Shown here: piece by piece, positions 33,482 to 44,290 of the stretch
Layout: each line of letters starts with the position of its first letter
How positions within the stretch are numbered: position 1 is the first letter of the stretch
NCBI GenBank assembly: GCA_905221605.1
Contig: CAJNDS010002605.1
Span: 259,501-323,500, forward strand
Reading direction: 5' to 3'
DNA: 64,000 nt
From: Symbiodinium natans
Taxonomy: Eukaryota > Sar > Dinophyceae > Suessiales > Symbiodiniaceae
The notes under the pieces: generated by a model
The model's database searches: none
What the model was told of the DNA's origin: nothing
What the model saw: the letters and a program-made list of their open reading frames with translations, nothing else
Translations under genes and position numbers: made by a program

Positions 33482-33808
33482 CCTTTCGGGTTTAAGGGGC
33501 TATTAAGGCGCTCAGACCAGCATCACCTCGACCACCCTTGTTACCACGACAGAACTCCAGGCTGTTCTTTTGGGGTGTTGCATCTCAATAAGGAAACCTA
33601 CCGCAGCAAACACCTAGACGACGTCCAGGCGTTATGTGTCGGACACATCCCCCCGATACCAACAAGGCTGCGGGCCGCAACTCAACTTGGGGACCCTTCG
33701 AGCACAACGTGTTTGTCCTCGGGCCGCCAAATCTCCACCAAAAACTCCATTGTTTGGGCTCTGATTTCTTACCCCCACAAGGCCCAAAACCCCGAAACCC
33801 CACAATGA
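33482..33808 (+). CDS. Unknown protein, C-terminal exon
   Basis: A strong acceptor (GTATGTATCTTTCAG) opens a 109-codon plus frame ending in TGA. It encodes LLRRSDQHHLDHPCYHDRTP, LHLNKETYRSKHLDDVQALC and HIPPIPTRLRAATQLGDPSS. The His/Cys cluster in the first 40 residues could bind metal. No family is recognised. Minus frames from 33769 upward (MLEDLKPYALCPQTTYPAMH near 34.1 kb) suggest a convergent neighbour. Confidence 0.48.
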   Translation, partial: PFGFKGLLRRSDQHHLDHPCYHDRTPGCSFGVLHLNKETYRSKHLDDVQALCVGHIPPIPTRLRAATQLGDPSSTTCLSSGRQISTKNSIVWALISYPHKAQNPETPQ

Positions 33809-33811
33809 ATG

Positions 33812-34105
33812 TCATAGTTGTGGCATGAAAGGAGGGCTGGAGGCCACAGATCTCCAGCTTCTTGGGAAAGTTTTGGCGGAAGCTCTACGATGCCCCCCAA
33901 GCCCATTCCCGAGCGGACCTGTATTCTGTGGGCGCTGGGTCCTGAAAGTTGGGGGAGTGGTCTGTGCTTCAGGTTTATGGGCACGGGGCCGCTTGTGAGT
34001 TGATCTTCGGGCATTTCGGTCATGCATGGCGGGGTACGTAGTTTGGGGACATAGGGCATAGGGCTTCAGGTCTTCCAGCATCAAATCAATCGTGATGAAG
34101 GTGCC
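33812..34105 (-). CDS. Possible first exon on minus strand
   Basis: An ATG at about 34123 opens ALIIRGTFITIDLMLEDLKP and YALCPQTTYPAMHD. Downstream a different minus frame (EDQLTSGPVPINLKHRPLPQ) takes over, so a splice junction or shadow is involved. The junction was not resolved. Confidence 0.33.
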   Translation of the reverse strand, partial: GTFITIDLMLEDLKPYALCPQTTYPAMHDRNARRSTHKRPRAHKPEAQTTPPTFRTQRPQNTGPLGNGLGGHRRASAKTFPRSWRSVASSPPFMPQL

Positions 34106-34777
34106 TCGAATGATCAAAGCCATGGCTCAGCTTGCTGCTGGGGGGGTACAAAGCCAACCAGCCGGAGACGCGAACTGAAGACCGGCAATTGGGCCCGGAA
34201 CACCAAACACACACCATAAAGACATCTTCCACACATCCGTCAACACCAAGGCCAATCCAAAATGATTGTTAAACTACCCGCCCCCCAAGCCGGAGCCTCG
34301 AGAAGAGCCTCCAGTCGCCAAAGGAGGGGATCAAGCACCTTCCGGCCTTGCAACGCATACTCGGAAGGCCTCTTACCACCCTTTAGCACCCCAAAAGACG
34401 AGTGTTATCCAGACCAGGCGTTAGCAGGGTCTGCAGGCGTGATGGGGAACCATATTTGTAGCATTAAAGGGCTTGGGTTTCTCTAGAATATTCAGGGATT
34501 CGTTTTACTGAAGTAATATTGGGGCCCTCACTCATACACTCTTTTTAACTATTTAATTAGGGCTTCGGGTTGAGGGTTTAGGGTTCCGCACCATAACTAA
34601 GGGCCCTTTAAACGCAGACTCAGAGTGCAACCTACACCCCAAAACCCGGCAAGTCACGTAACAAGCCCTCGAACCCCTGGGACCCAACCTCTCCACCTTG
34701 CGGCCCTGAGGCGTAAGGCCCGGCGGTCGGCATCCTTCAGGCGCCCGTGCTCTTGCAGGATCTTTGCCAGCAGCACC

Positions 34778-34836
34778 TGGGGTTTAGGGTTTAGGGTTTA
34801 GGGTTTAGGGTTTAGGGTTTAGGGTTTAGGGTTTGA
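34778..34836. repeat. Interstitial telomere-type array (TTTAGGG)n
   Basis: Eight exact tandem TTTAGGG units on the plus strand, a cleaner array than most in the window. Confidence 0.98.
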
Positions 34837-34972
34837 GAAGTCAAGGGCTGTGGATGTTGGGCCGGGGCGTTGCGTTTGCAACGTCCACACACAGGCGGTA
34901 AACCTGAAGGCCCAAACTCAAATGTCCCACCCCGCCACCAAAAAACCTATCACTGAGACTTTCGAAGGCTTT

Positions 34973-35554
34973 CTAAACCCCAAAACGAACAGTACAATAA
35001 AACATAATACAAAATACTTGAGAATACAAACTGTTCTGCTGCATACATACATACGTATGGAGAAATACCGCCATAATCACGTATATACAAATAAATACAG
35101 AGACCAGGGTCCCCGGCGGGTTGGAACTCTTCACGAGAGGTGCAACTAGTCGCCTCTTGCAGATAGCGGATGAGGCTGCCTGAGATGTTGGAGGGCTTAG
35201 GGTTGGTTGAAGCTCTTTGTTGAGGTTGTGGGGTGGGCTCGGTTTGCGCTCGAGGCTTCTTCTCGGAGTTTGGAATCTGTGATGGTTAGGCCTGGGTCCG
35301 AGTCTAAGGAGTCGGTACCTTCCCGGTTTTATACCAGGGTCATGATGATCATGACCCTGGTATAAAACGTTGGAGGGGGCTTTGCATGGCTTTTGCATTC
35401 TCTTGCATGGTTTGGCATCGGCCGCGCCTTGCGCCTGGCTCAGCCAAGGCATCGCCCAAGCTGTGGCCCCAGCGGCTTCCTGAAAGTTGTTTCGAGCATT
35501 TGGGGGGAGGCAAGGGGGGAGGGAAAGGAGGGGGGCAAGAGGGGGGGGGGACAC
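34973..35554 (-). CDS. Open frame of 193 codons, partly coding
   Basis: The minus frame reads NARNNFQEAAGATAWAMPWL, QGHDHHDPGIKPGRYRLLRL and RRSLERKPSPPHNLNKELQP, then turns hydrophobic and Tyr/Ile-rich (IYVIMAVFLHTYVCMQQ) over AT-rich DNA. The first 120 codons may be an exon; the rest looks intronic. The 43-bp palindrome 35326-35368 lies inside. Confidence 0.35.
   Translation of the reverse strand: MSPPPLAPLLSLPPCLPPNARNNFQEAAGATAWAMPWLSQAQGAADAKPCKRMQKPCKAPSNVLYQGHDHHDPGIKPGRYRLLRLGPRPNHHRFQTPRRSLERKPSPPHNLNKELQPTLSPPTSQAASSAICKRRLVAPLVKSSNPPGTLVSVFICIYVIMAVFLHTYVCMQQNSLYSQVFCIMFYCTVRFGV
35326..35368. repeat. Near-perfect 43-bp palindrome
   Basis: Two 21-bp arms are exact reverse complements around one central G. 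The arm core is TATACCAGGGTCATGAT. It would form a cruciform or a strong RNA hairpin. Confidence 0.95.
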
Positions 35555-36082
35555 GTCTTCGGGTTCAAAGATTTTCCCCTCATGAGTGAGCTTCAGTTTG
35601 AGTTCAGCGCTTCGGGGACTGTATGAGATCTGGATCCGTTTTCGAAGTGCCTTCGCTGCAAGGGTCTTCCCCTAAAGCATGACGTAACACAACTCCGGTT
35701 CAAGAGCCATTCGACTGCCAGAGTGGGGACCCGGCCGCTTCAGCCACCGCTTCCGCGCACATGTCGCCCGAGAGCTGCCAAGGGTACATTCGATGGCCTG
35801 CCCGCGAAATGAGAAGATCTCATCATCACTTGAGGCTGGAGTTCAGGGTTTTGGTGTAGGGTTTCGAGGTTAAACGAAGCTTACTCACAACTCCTTCACT
35901 TCCTTACGCGATGGGTCTTGATATTGAACCTCACCACACTCAGAGTCACTCTGATGAGAATCTGATACCGCTAAAAACAAGAGCCACCTCACAGTTACCT
36001 TGCGAGCCTCACATGCCCAAAGCCTGCCCCAGGTACTTGAAGAAAGACTCCAATTCCTAGAGCTCCTATAATTACCATCCAT

Positions 36083-36175
36083 TTTCTATCCCTAGACTGT
36101 CCCTATACTGTTCCTATACTAGCCCTATACTGTCCCTCTACTATCCCTATACCATATACTATCCCGAAACAATCC
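36083..36175. repeat. Degenerate (CCCTATACT) repeat
   Basis: Eight or nine units of CCCTATACTGT or CCCTATACTAT type, 9-12 bp each, in tandem. Confidence 0.8.
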
Positions 36176-36439
36176 CTTTTCCATTGTAGCTCGACACATC
36201 TCTACGGGGCCCGTGCTGATGGTCTCCAGCGCTTGCAGCCAGGCTCCGTTTTGGAGCTGGGCCGTCAGCGCCTCAGAAATGGCTGCCCTGCTTTGGCTCC
36301 TGTGTAGGGTTCAGGGTTTGGGGGGTAGGGGGTTTAGGGTTTTTTAACAACCCTGTGAACCTTTTCTAGTGCTTAGGGTTTAGGGTTTAGGGTTCAGGGC
36401 AATGCTGAGTTTGGGGAGCTGAGGCTTCGAGCCTTATCT

Positions 36440-36784
36440 GGGGCGTTGGAAAGTAGTTTTTACTTCGACCAGAAACCTCGAAGTCCTAATCTCACTGAGC
36501 GCACACATGTCTCCAACACACTGGCCGCGGACGGGCTTGAGAACCTGGGGCGGCTTCCCGCAATGCAAACATGTCCGGGCCCCTTGCAAGGCCCTCAAGG
36601 CCGGCATCCATCTCCTTGTTGCGGCGCGCGTCCTGAGCAGAGCTATGGATGCACAAGATGAGTCACAAGAGGCAAGGCCTTGCAGCGTTTCGTGAGACGT
36701 AGCGTAATGGGATGTCGAGGCATGTAGAGGGATGAACCTTGCGGTTCGTGGCAACTGCCGTGTACGGTTCATCAGGCTTTGCAA
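36440..36784 (-). CDS. Exon candidate, weakly PPR-like
   Basis: A minus frame of 116 codons includes AATRRWMPALRALQGARTCL and KPPQVLKPVRGQCVGDMCAL, ending near a donor CTCA|GTGAGA. The W followed by PALRAL recalls PPR helices, but the repeat is not convincing. Plus frames are open too. Confidence 0.3.
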
Positions 36785-36994
36785 GGAGGCCTCTTGCAGT
36801 CCCGGTGGGGGCGTTCCTTTAGCCCGTCAGACCATCTGCCGAACAGCTCAAGAAACCTCAGCTGCCAACTCTTCTGAATCTGTTCCCCTTGTCTGAGTTG
36901 AACCTGCCTGCAGTGTTTGCAGGACTCGCTGCCATTGCCGGCCACCTCAACTCCAGAATGTCTCGGGCTGAGTTTCAAGGCCCCCTTTGAACAG
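36772..36994 (-). CDS. Unknown protein, C-terminal exon
   Basis: The acceptor is strong (ATTCTTGCTTCTCAG). The 73-residue frame encodes CSKGALKLSPRHSGVEVAGN, ESCKHCRQVQLRQGEQIQKS and WQLRFLELFGRWSDGLKERP and ends at a stop at 36772. A donor CAG|GTTCAA inside it offers an alternative end. A CKHC pair is visible. It reads strongly as protein. Confidence 0.52.
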
Positions 36995-37352
36995 CTGAGA
37001 AGCAAGAATCAGGTTGAGAAACGATCAGAAAGTCCAAAGACGCCACAAAATTGAGACCTGGTGAGAACACTGGGGGTGCCCGGCTCCGGCAGCTGCTACA
37101 AGCAGCAGTGAAGCCTCGAACACCAGTCTTCTCTCTCTGTGTCTGAAAATGCTCGCACTGGCCATGTCGGCTATTTGATGGTGTGCGTGTGTGTGTGTGT
37201 GTGTGTGGCTGCTCTAGGAAACAGCTCCAGCCGCACAATTAGACAACCCTGAGCGGCAGCCGGAGGACTTTCGGTAGCTGCTCCCAGGTGCCCAGCTTGC
37301 GACATCTCCGGCGGGGCGGTGGGCCCGCATCTCGGACAGGAGGTGGATTGCC

Positions 37353-37578
37353 TCATGCGTTGGCAGCTGGCACTTGGAGCTGCCCATTGTCCTGTGTTGG
37401 TCTAGGGGATTCAGCCTTCTTTGGCTGCGCGTTTGTATTCTTCAGAAAATACACGGTCATGTCTATGTCTATGGCATGCAAGCGCTGGAATGTCCTCCTG
37501 TTTGGGTGGTGGGAAGGCCCTCTCCGGGCTACATCCCCGGGTTGCACACGCAGTGAGAAACCACTATCATCGACTTCA
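37353..37578 (-). CDS. Unknown protein, C-terminal exon
   Basis: The acceptor CACGGGCTTTCTGTAG is followed by one base and 74 codons to TGA. It encodes EVDDSGFSLRVQPGDVARRG, RLHAIDIDMTVYFLKNTNAQ and KKAESPRPTQDNGQLQVPAA. Beta-strand-like alternation (SLRVQP, IDIDMTVYFL) suggests the end of a folded domain with a polar tail. No family is recognised. Confidence 0.58.
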
Positions 37579-37879
37579 CTACAGAAAGCCCGTGCTGGCC
37601 CACATAAAACTCGCAGATGCTGAAGATTCTTCAACGAACGCAAGCAACCGGAATTCTAAGAACACACAAATCCAGGATTGAATTTTCAACAATTTGCACG
37701 ACTGAACCGAAGCCCTGGCAAAGAATGAAGGCGGCTGGCAAAAACCGTCTTGCTTCTTGCGGATTCTTGGAAGCCGGCGATGGGCCACTGACCCGGCTGC
37801 TTACAGGAACTGATGGCGGCATTGAAGCCTTGCCGGGCTCCCAGGAGAGGCTCCCAGGGCTCCCAGGGAACTTCGGACT

Positions 37880-37899
37880 TGGGGGGGGGGGGGGGGGGG
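37880..37899. repeat. G homopolymer
   Basis: About 20 consecutive G in non-coding DNA. Confidence 0.95.
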
Positions 37900-37982
37900 A
37901 GGAGCTTTGAATTGCATGTCGCGTGGGCGGTTTATTATATGCTTAGGTTGATTCGTCCCCCAACAACTGAGACGGGGTAAGT

Positions 37983-38183
37983 TCATTCCGGCAAGGAATA
38001 GGCCCGGAAATCCTCTGTGCCAGCTGAAAAACCTTGACCTTCTCCTGCACTCCACGTTCTTTGCGACCGTTCTGCCATGCTCAATGCTTCAAGTCGCCTT
38101 ACCGACCCTTGAGAAACCGAGCTGAGGTGAGAACCCTGCTTGCTCACCAGGGATTCCTTCTGGGCCAGCTGAAGGAGCTCCAT
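37983..38183 (-). CDS. Exon candidate with ATG
   Basis: ATG at 38183 opens ELLQLAQKESLVSKQGSHLS, SVRRLEALSMAERSQRTWSA and EGQGFSAGTEDFRAYSLPE to a stop at 37983. Internal donors CTG|GTGAGC and TCG|GTAAGG mean the true exon could be shorter. Confidence 0.42.
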   Translation of the reverse strand: MELLQLAQKESLVSKQGSHLSSVSQGSVRRLEALSMAERSQRTWSAGEGQGFSAGTEDFRAYSLPE

Positions 38184-38560
38184 GGCCTGAACTTCGGGTA
38201 CTTTGCCAGGGTTTTAGGGGTTACAAACGGTTTAAGGCCGTTTGGTGCTCTGACTCTGCAGACTCCTCGAGCCTGCTGCCAGCGCAGCGTGCGGGCGCAG
38301 GCAGAAATGCCCGACGCGCAGGCCTTGGAGTCTTGGACAACGTAGCGAATGAAACGTCCTCAGGCGGTAGCGGAGTTTTGTTTTGCTAAACACCACACAG
38401 AAACAGAGTAAACCCAAGGCGCCACCCCAACACCCCCTCAACACTAACGAAACAGCAGCAATGGGAACTCAATAACAGCTTGGTGCCACCCTGCGACGGC
38501 AGAGTCTGCCAAACCTTCGAAGATGACGTCGCCGAGCCTCAGCGTTGGGCAAGAGCCCTA

Positions 38561-38872
38561 TCAGAACCAGGGCTCGGGGCCACTTGTGTTGGTTCCACTA
38601 GTACCAACACCAGGTCTCTCAACTTTACCAGCGCAGATCCGAGGTAGCTGCAGGAGCATCGCAGCCTCCCATTGCCTTTGCGCGGCCCGAGGGGGGGCGG
38701 GAGCCGGAAGCCGGAGGGGGGCCGGGAAGGGGGTCCCTTTCTTTTGGGGTTCAAGAGGCTGGCGGGGTGCGAGGCTCTGGAAAGATGAGGTCAGAAACTG
38801 TATATCCAAGCGATTTCCCTCCAAAGCGAAGGTCGGCTTCCGGGAACGAGGTTCTGTGGGGGAAGTTGTCAC
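38561..38872 (-). CDS. Exon candidate, proline-rich
   Basis: A 103-codon minus frame: RKPTFALEGNRLDIQFLTSS, LAPRQPLEPQKKGTPFPAPL, then a Pro/Ala-rich segment. A plus ORF of 124 codons overlaps (KDEVRNCISKRFPSKAKVGF), so the strand is open to doubt. Confidence 0.33.
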   Translation of the reverse strand: MTTSPTEPRSRKPTFALEGNRLDIQFLTSSFQSLAPRQPLEPQKKGTPFPAPLRLPAPAPPRAAQRQWEAAMLLQLPRICAGKVERPGVGTSGTNTSGPEPWF

Positions 38873-39089
38873 ATGTTGTCACTCAAAGTGCCAGTAGTGA
38901 GGTGGCCGCCGACTTTGCACGCAAGCAGCAATTGCGGATGTCCGGCCGATGGCGTCAACCCCTGCAGGAGGACCGGAATGGGTGATGCAGGATTATGCAC
39001 GCAACGTCAGTTGAATGATGTGCACAGGATGATGGATGATGACCTCATGATCCTTTCGCGATCCAGAACATCCCGAACCTCGAAGCAAG

Positions 39090-39326
39090 TCATCCGCCCC
39101 TTGCGACTGGAGAGGCAGAAACAGGCCCAGCCCTGGCCCAGAGCCTCCGGAGCCTACAACCGAACACCGAAGGATCCACTTTATGACTGAAGTCTGTCCT
39201 GCTGCCAGAAAATCCAAAACCAAAAGTGCATGCTTGTCGTGCATCTTCCTTGCATCCAATGCATTCTGACTCGTGGTCTCCGCCCCTCTGACATCCCCTC
39301 CACCCTGCCTTGAGCAGAGAATTGGA
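39090..39326 (-). CDS. Cys-rich exon candidate
   Basis: The acceptor is good (TTCTCTGCTCAAGGCAG) and the frame runs to TGA at 39090. It encodes WRGCQRGGDHESECIGCKED and ARQACTFGFGFSGSRTDFSH, with several Cys. The two other minus frames here (HDKHALLVLDFLAAGQTSVI and KLCCDVLVVPKTYVQFSAQG) are also open, so the frame is uncertain although the strand looks minus. Confidence 0.4.
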   Translation of the reverse strand, partial: SNSLLKAGWRGCQRGGDHESECIGCKEDARQACTFGFGFSGSRTDFSHKVDPSVFGCRLRRLWARAGPVSASPVARGG

Positions 39327-39334
39327 CGTACGTT

Positions 39335-39850
39335 TTGGGCACAACGAGTACATCACAACACAACTTCAGCGGCGCAAGGCGAGAGACGTCAGCAAGCAAA
39401 CTGGCCCAACAACAATTCACCACCAAGATGCAAGCGAAAAGACAGACAAAACAAGCGAAAGGCCTATCCTATGCAACAAGAAGCTACACAACTGAGCGCT
39501 GCGGCCTCCGAGAAATCCCTCCAGCTCCTCCAGTGCAGACACAGCCTGTTCCCACCTCAGAAACTGCAACTAACAGAAGGGACATGATGAAGGGGTGGAC
39601 TGCCGGGAACAAAATCATACGATGTACACAATCCAACACCAAATCATGTGACAAAAGATGCTTCACATTCTGTTCTGCAGTCTCGCATCGTAAGTTGAAG
39701 AGTATACAGTGTCTTTGCGAAATAAAAACGGAGACATCTCTGAGTGCAAGCTCCTATCAGATTGATACACAATTGTATGCTACAAATATCTAGATATACT
39801 TAGACGATGTGCTCATGATGTGTCTGCGGCACTATCTTAAGGTCCAAATC
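39335..39850 (+). pseudogene. Possible retrotransposon relic with YLDD box
   Basis: A plus frame of 152 codons (39335-39793) ends QLYATNI-stop and continues in the same frame as IYLDDVLMMCLRHYLK. A tyrosine-hydrophobic-Asp-Asp box preceded by a short hydrophobic strand is the reverse transcriptase catalytic motif (YVDD/YLDD) of Ty1/copia and related elements. The stop codon just before it and lack of other RT blocks point to a decayed copy or a chance match. Confidence 0.28.
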
Positions 39851-40435
39851 TAAATGCACATTCTCACTATGACGGCCAGTGAGTGACTCAGCGACAGAAG
39901 CTTGTCGGGCTCATAAGCAAAACGATCGTGTCTGTGTGTGTAGATGTAAAGGGTCCTCTACGCGATGCGGCCTGGCTTCCAGATAACAAAGCCTCTTCTG
40001 TCAAACTTACGCGACGAGCTTGTCCACATGATCATAGATTTCGCCATCGGCAGCCTGTCGTGAACAAGTAACTTTGAATAGGAGAATACGATATGTATGA
40101 GAAATGCTGGCTTTGCTTTGTTGTTTCGACCCGAATGCTCATGAGCCTGATGATAGACTCGGCCCACCGAGCCAAAGCGCCCTGCAAGCACGAGGAACTA
40201 ACTGATCTGCACTCTCCCTGACGGTCTCGGCATCACACAAAGCATTCAAGTTCATGTACGTGACGGATGCGTTACACCATGAGATGTTTAAACCACGCAC
40301 ATACCGAATGCGAGCGCGTGCATTGCTTCCACGACTTGATCTACGCAACGTCCGCAACTAGTGACCGCGTTCAAGACGAAGTCGACGTAGTCTTTGTTTG
40401 AACAGAAACAGAAGCAAAATGATGATGTCACTGGC

Positions 40436-40625
40436 ATATATATATATATATGTACACATTATGCAAAAACATAAGGATCAGGTTGAAAAAAACCGCTGGA
40501 CCTTTGGAAGTTACCATATATATATATATATGTATGTATACATGTACACATATACATATATATATATATATGTGTGTGTGTGTATTTCTACAGATCGTAT
40601 ATCTATACATACATGCGTATTACAA
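40436..40625. repeat. TA/TG microsatellites
   Basis: Three (AT)n/(GT)n clusters at about 40436-40455, 40516-40580 and 40590-40620. Tyrosine/isoleucine-rich ORFs over them are artefacts. Confidence 0.93.
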
Positions 40626-40857
40626 ACTGTGTTTTGTTGGACGCCCGTCAGGGCTACTGCAGGGAGAAACTCCGCAAAGAGCCCGTCTTGGGCAAGTAAG
40701 TCGCCGGCAGAGCAGCGCGCTTGTAGGCATCCACGATGGACTCAGGGGTCTCTCGTTTCAGGGCGACTATGGGTTCAGGGTTTAGGGTTGAGGGTAGGTT
40801 CCAAGCGCACTTCTTAGGGCTTTGGGGCCTCGAGAAATGGGCACCAACCGTGAACAA

Positions 40858-40968
<111 letters not shown>

Positions 40969-40975
40969 CTATGAC

Positions 40976-41155
40976 TCTGGGCTCTTTGGGCTCTTTAGAG
41001 GGGGACACCCAGGGATCCTGAGGCCTGGCATTCTTCCTACAAAGCCCGAGGCATGGCTCAGCTGAAGTCGCACCCAATGAAAAAAGCCGCTCAGATATTC
41101 TAAGACGCAACACACGAAAGAGACGATGCTCGAACCGAACCTTGTATTCTGCCAA
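40976..41155 (-). CDS. Exon candidate, unknown protein
   Basis: The minus frame reads AEYKVRFEHRLFRVLRLRIS, then LGLCRKNARPQDPWVSPSKE before entering the ACT repeat. A donor ACAAG|GTTCGG near the start suggests two exons or a shorter one. Confidence 0.35.
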
Positions 41156-42338
41156 GCTCCGGGCTCCATAGGTCGTGGCCTTGGGGCGCTTGAAGGGCTT
41201 CTCGGATTGATGGAAAGGGGGTGGGAGGATGGGGTTGGGGATGGTTCAAATTGGGGATGGTTCAAACGATCGGGGTTTTGGGGTCTAGGTTCGGTGCTTG
41301 GGGGTTCTGGGGCTTGACCCTGTTCTTGGCTAGAGGTCTCCAGTGGAGTATCAGAAACGGCCCATAGCTTCGATCAAGCCCCCAAAATTCGGCGATGGGC
41401 CGCGGACGTCAGAGGCCACCTGGTCCAACTGCATCTGCATGATCAGCTCGAAGATCCTTCCTGGGCTCTCACATCGGAAGATAGCCACGAATGCATACCG
41501 AACCATGCCATGCCCTATTTTGGGGAAGCAAAATCAAATGCATCTGTGCAGGCTTCTTGCCTCCGCCTGGCAATCCCCATGTTTGGAGTTTTTGGGCCAC
41601 TGCTTCCAGAGCCAATCCTCAACTACTACAGAGTGCGATTCTCAAGCCCAAGATCCGGGCTCCACTGCATGCCCTTCCCGCAGGAGGAGATGGCCGCGTT
41701 GAAGGCGGTCGTGTCGGGCCTCAAGTGGAGAACATTGCGAGACGCTTATGCTGCCTTGAGAAATCCCCAAAATATTACTTTTATGGTAATTTATTCGATG
41801 TTCTACTATAACCACATATTATAAAATTATAGACTATTATATCTGATAGCCCAACCGCCCTGAGAGCCGGGCCATGCCTTGTGACCGGCCATGTCCGCAA
41901 GGAGGGCCAGCGACTGCTGCCACTCCGATGCCTCGCGGAAAGAGGTCTCCACTAAGTCTGACCGCCAGAAAGGGCCCGCCGCTATCAAAAAAAAACCTGA
42001 ATACCTGCAAAGCCTGCAGGCTTGTGCGATCTGCTGTGGCTATGTCATGCCCCCCCCCCCCCCCCCGAATCCGATGGCCGTACCTGCCCGCAAGCCGCCA
42101 TCGTCGCAGTGTGCGTCGGTCTGTCGAACCAGTGAGGACCGTATGAACGGGATCTAATGGAGAAGGGGATGTGAAGATCAAAAAGAAGACTTTGTTTAGT
42201 TAACAGCGAGACCAGAAGTAAGCAGGAGAAAATTAGACGGAGCAAGGCAAGAGGGAGGGCGAGAAGGAGTGGAAGAAGACAGGACGGGCAGGAGGGAACG
42301 AAAGCCTCCCACCATGCGACATTTCTGAACCGACAACT

Positions 42339-43024
42339 TTGCCAGGCAAGGAGCACACTTGCATCAACACGCAATCTTTACGCTGCCTCAACAGTCGATG
42401 CAATCTTGAAGCCCTTCATTCATCCCTTGCACTTGGTTTGGTGCACTATCAAACAAAGCTCACGCAATCCATAAGGTCTGGGATGCGCAGGTTCGTCAGG
42501 CAGCGAAGGAAGAGTGACCAATACTGGTCACGGCTGGTCGCGGGTAAGACCAATGAATGGCTTGTTGGTTGCCATCATTGGTATGAGGAAACAGGATGGA
42601 GCAGGTCCACAGAATTATTTGCGAACTGCTTTGGAGAGATATCCCAATCATGTCCGAACCCGATCTCCGAAGTCTGGGTGCCCGCACACATCTGGGGGAA
42701 GCAGTTCGGCTCGCGACCCTGCGAGGAGCTGCAGCGCCCGCTGCCACTGACGGGCCCTCGTACGACAGGTGCTCTGGAACGATGAGGGGTGCTAGCAATT
42801 GTCTGGCTATTCAAAAACACCTCTGCCACTGCTCCGTCGTGCAGTTCTTGCCAAACAGGGGAAGGTCCCCTTACAGCCCCCTTAGTTGGACGTTCTTTCG
42901 GGATCCGGCTGCAGCGACATTGCGTCCCATTCGTATCCAACTTCACAAACGGACGACCACTTTAAGGTTAGAGAGCATGAAGTGCCAACGCATGTCAGAC
43001 AAATTTCCCAGCGTCGGTGTCTGA
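42339..43024 (+). CDS. Coding region, plus strand likely, frame unresolved
   Basis: One plus frame (148 codons to 42785) reads LHSSLALGLVHYQTKLTQSI, RQRRKSDQYWSRLVAGKTNE and HHWYEETGWSRSTELFANCF. A second plus frame (42596-43024, 142 codons) reads EQVHRIICELLWRDIPIMSE and SLGARTHLGEAVRLATLRGA. A minus frame also stays open. Long open frames in several registers suggest real coding sequence nearby, but I cannot pick one. Confidence 0.38.
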
Positions 43025-43320
43025 GAACCAAAAAACAGTCAGTCGTGTTGCAAATCTCTAACTGTAGTCGTCCCAGATTCAGCCTGGTGCAGCTCAGTAT
43101 GACTCCGGCGTAGGTGGTCATGGAACAAGGCAGACCTGTGCAGGTCCGGGGAGGGGAGGCTCGTCCCACGCTGACTATCCGTCATGCAGTGGCATCTGCA
43201 GGTATTGGAGGTCAGGCAATCAAAGCTAAAAGACATCATGACGTAGGCTGCAGATGGACTGGACTGGGTCATCAGACCTAACGCCCCAGCTGCTAGAGCT
43301 ATGAGCACCTCCCGCAAAAA

Positions 43321-43518
43321 TTGGTAGCTGAACCCGGTTCATTCTCAGACTCCGAAAGATTACCACCCCCAAAGCGACTGGAAGTTCGGAAGTTCAACCC
43401 TTTCCCCCACGTGACCTTCCATCCAGGCTTCTCTGATGAGAGCCAGGGCTCTCTCCCATCCTGGCTGAACGATGTGTTGGCACACAAGGCTACATGCCAC
43501 GCCAGGCTTTCCAAGTAA
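43321..43518 (+). CDS. Exon candidate, unknown protein
   Basis: The plus frame to a TAA reads AEPGSFSDSERLPPPKRLEV, FNPFPHVTFHPGFSDESQGS and LNDVLAHKATCHARLSK. Good composition; no firm acceptor. The minus strand is open as well. Confidence 0.35.
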   Translation: MVAEPGSFSDSERLPPPKRLEVRKFNPFPHVTFHPGFSDESQGSLPSWLNDVLAHKATCHARLSK

Positions 43519-43753
43519 CACAGGCGGTACCTAACATTGGAGGGCAACGGGCAGACCCTTGGTTTTTTTGGGTGTTGAAGTAGAGCGGAAGGAAGGAGTG
43601 CCGAAATCAGGGGTCAGCCTGAGACAGCAGCCTCCACATCGCGCATCACTGCAGGCATAGATGGCTGTGTTGTAGCCTTGGCTGGTGCAAAAGCACGCGT
43701 GTGCCCTGCAAAGCGATGTAGTGGGCTCAGCAGGGGCTTCTGAATTTGGGTAG

Positions 43754-44290
43754 ATGCACTGCTCTTTGGAAAGCGCAGGGTGGAGGAGGGCAATACTTGA
43801 TCTGTTCCTGAAATTGGCAACAATACTGTGCAACAATTTGTCCCACTTGCAAGCAGGACACTCGCAATGTCGGGCACAGCAAGTTCATCCCACATGTCCT
43901 GGCATTGATCATCGCATCCGGTCAACAACAACCTGGAGCACCTTGCCCACGTTTGATCTAAACCTTTCTTGTACGGGCGCGCCTACGAGTGCACCAATGG
44001 CGTGTGGGCTACGCCTCACGGATGGGCCCCAAGACGACTGTGTCGGGGTCAGGAGTCGTGCATCCGTCGAAGATTTTTTGGATTCGAATTCAGTCGTGCG
44101 AAGACCCAAGACCTCTGCACCTCCCAAACCCCAGGCAAGAACCTGTCTCTGTGATAGTTGCCGACACGTTGCAAAGCTTTCGAGCCCAAGCCTCAACCCT
44201 CAACAAGTAACTCCGAGATGCTTGAGGACTACACAGGGTTGTCTTCAGTGGAACCTGCCTTTAGACGCTATATACCCTACGTGTCACTAA
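43754..44290 (+). CDS. Open frame of 178 codons
   Basis: The plus frame includes PTFDLNLSCTGAPTSAPMAC, QDDCVGVRSRASVEDFLDSN and PKPQARTCLCDSCRHVAKLS. CLCDSC is a possible metal-binding pair. A minus frame (TDARLLTPTQSSWGPSVRRS) competes. Length favours a real exon in the middle part. Confidence 0.38.
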   Translation: MHCSLESAGWRRAILDLFLKLATILCNNLSHLQAGHSQCRAQQVHPTCPGIDHRIRSTTTWSTLPTFDLNLSCTGAPTSAPMACGLRLTDGPQDDCVGVRSRASVEDFLDSNSVVRRPKTSAPPKPQARTCLCDSCRHVAKLSSPSLNPQQVTPRCLRTTQGCLQWNLPLDAIYPTCH

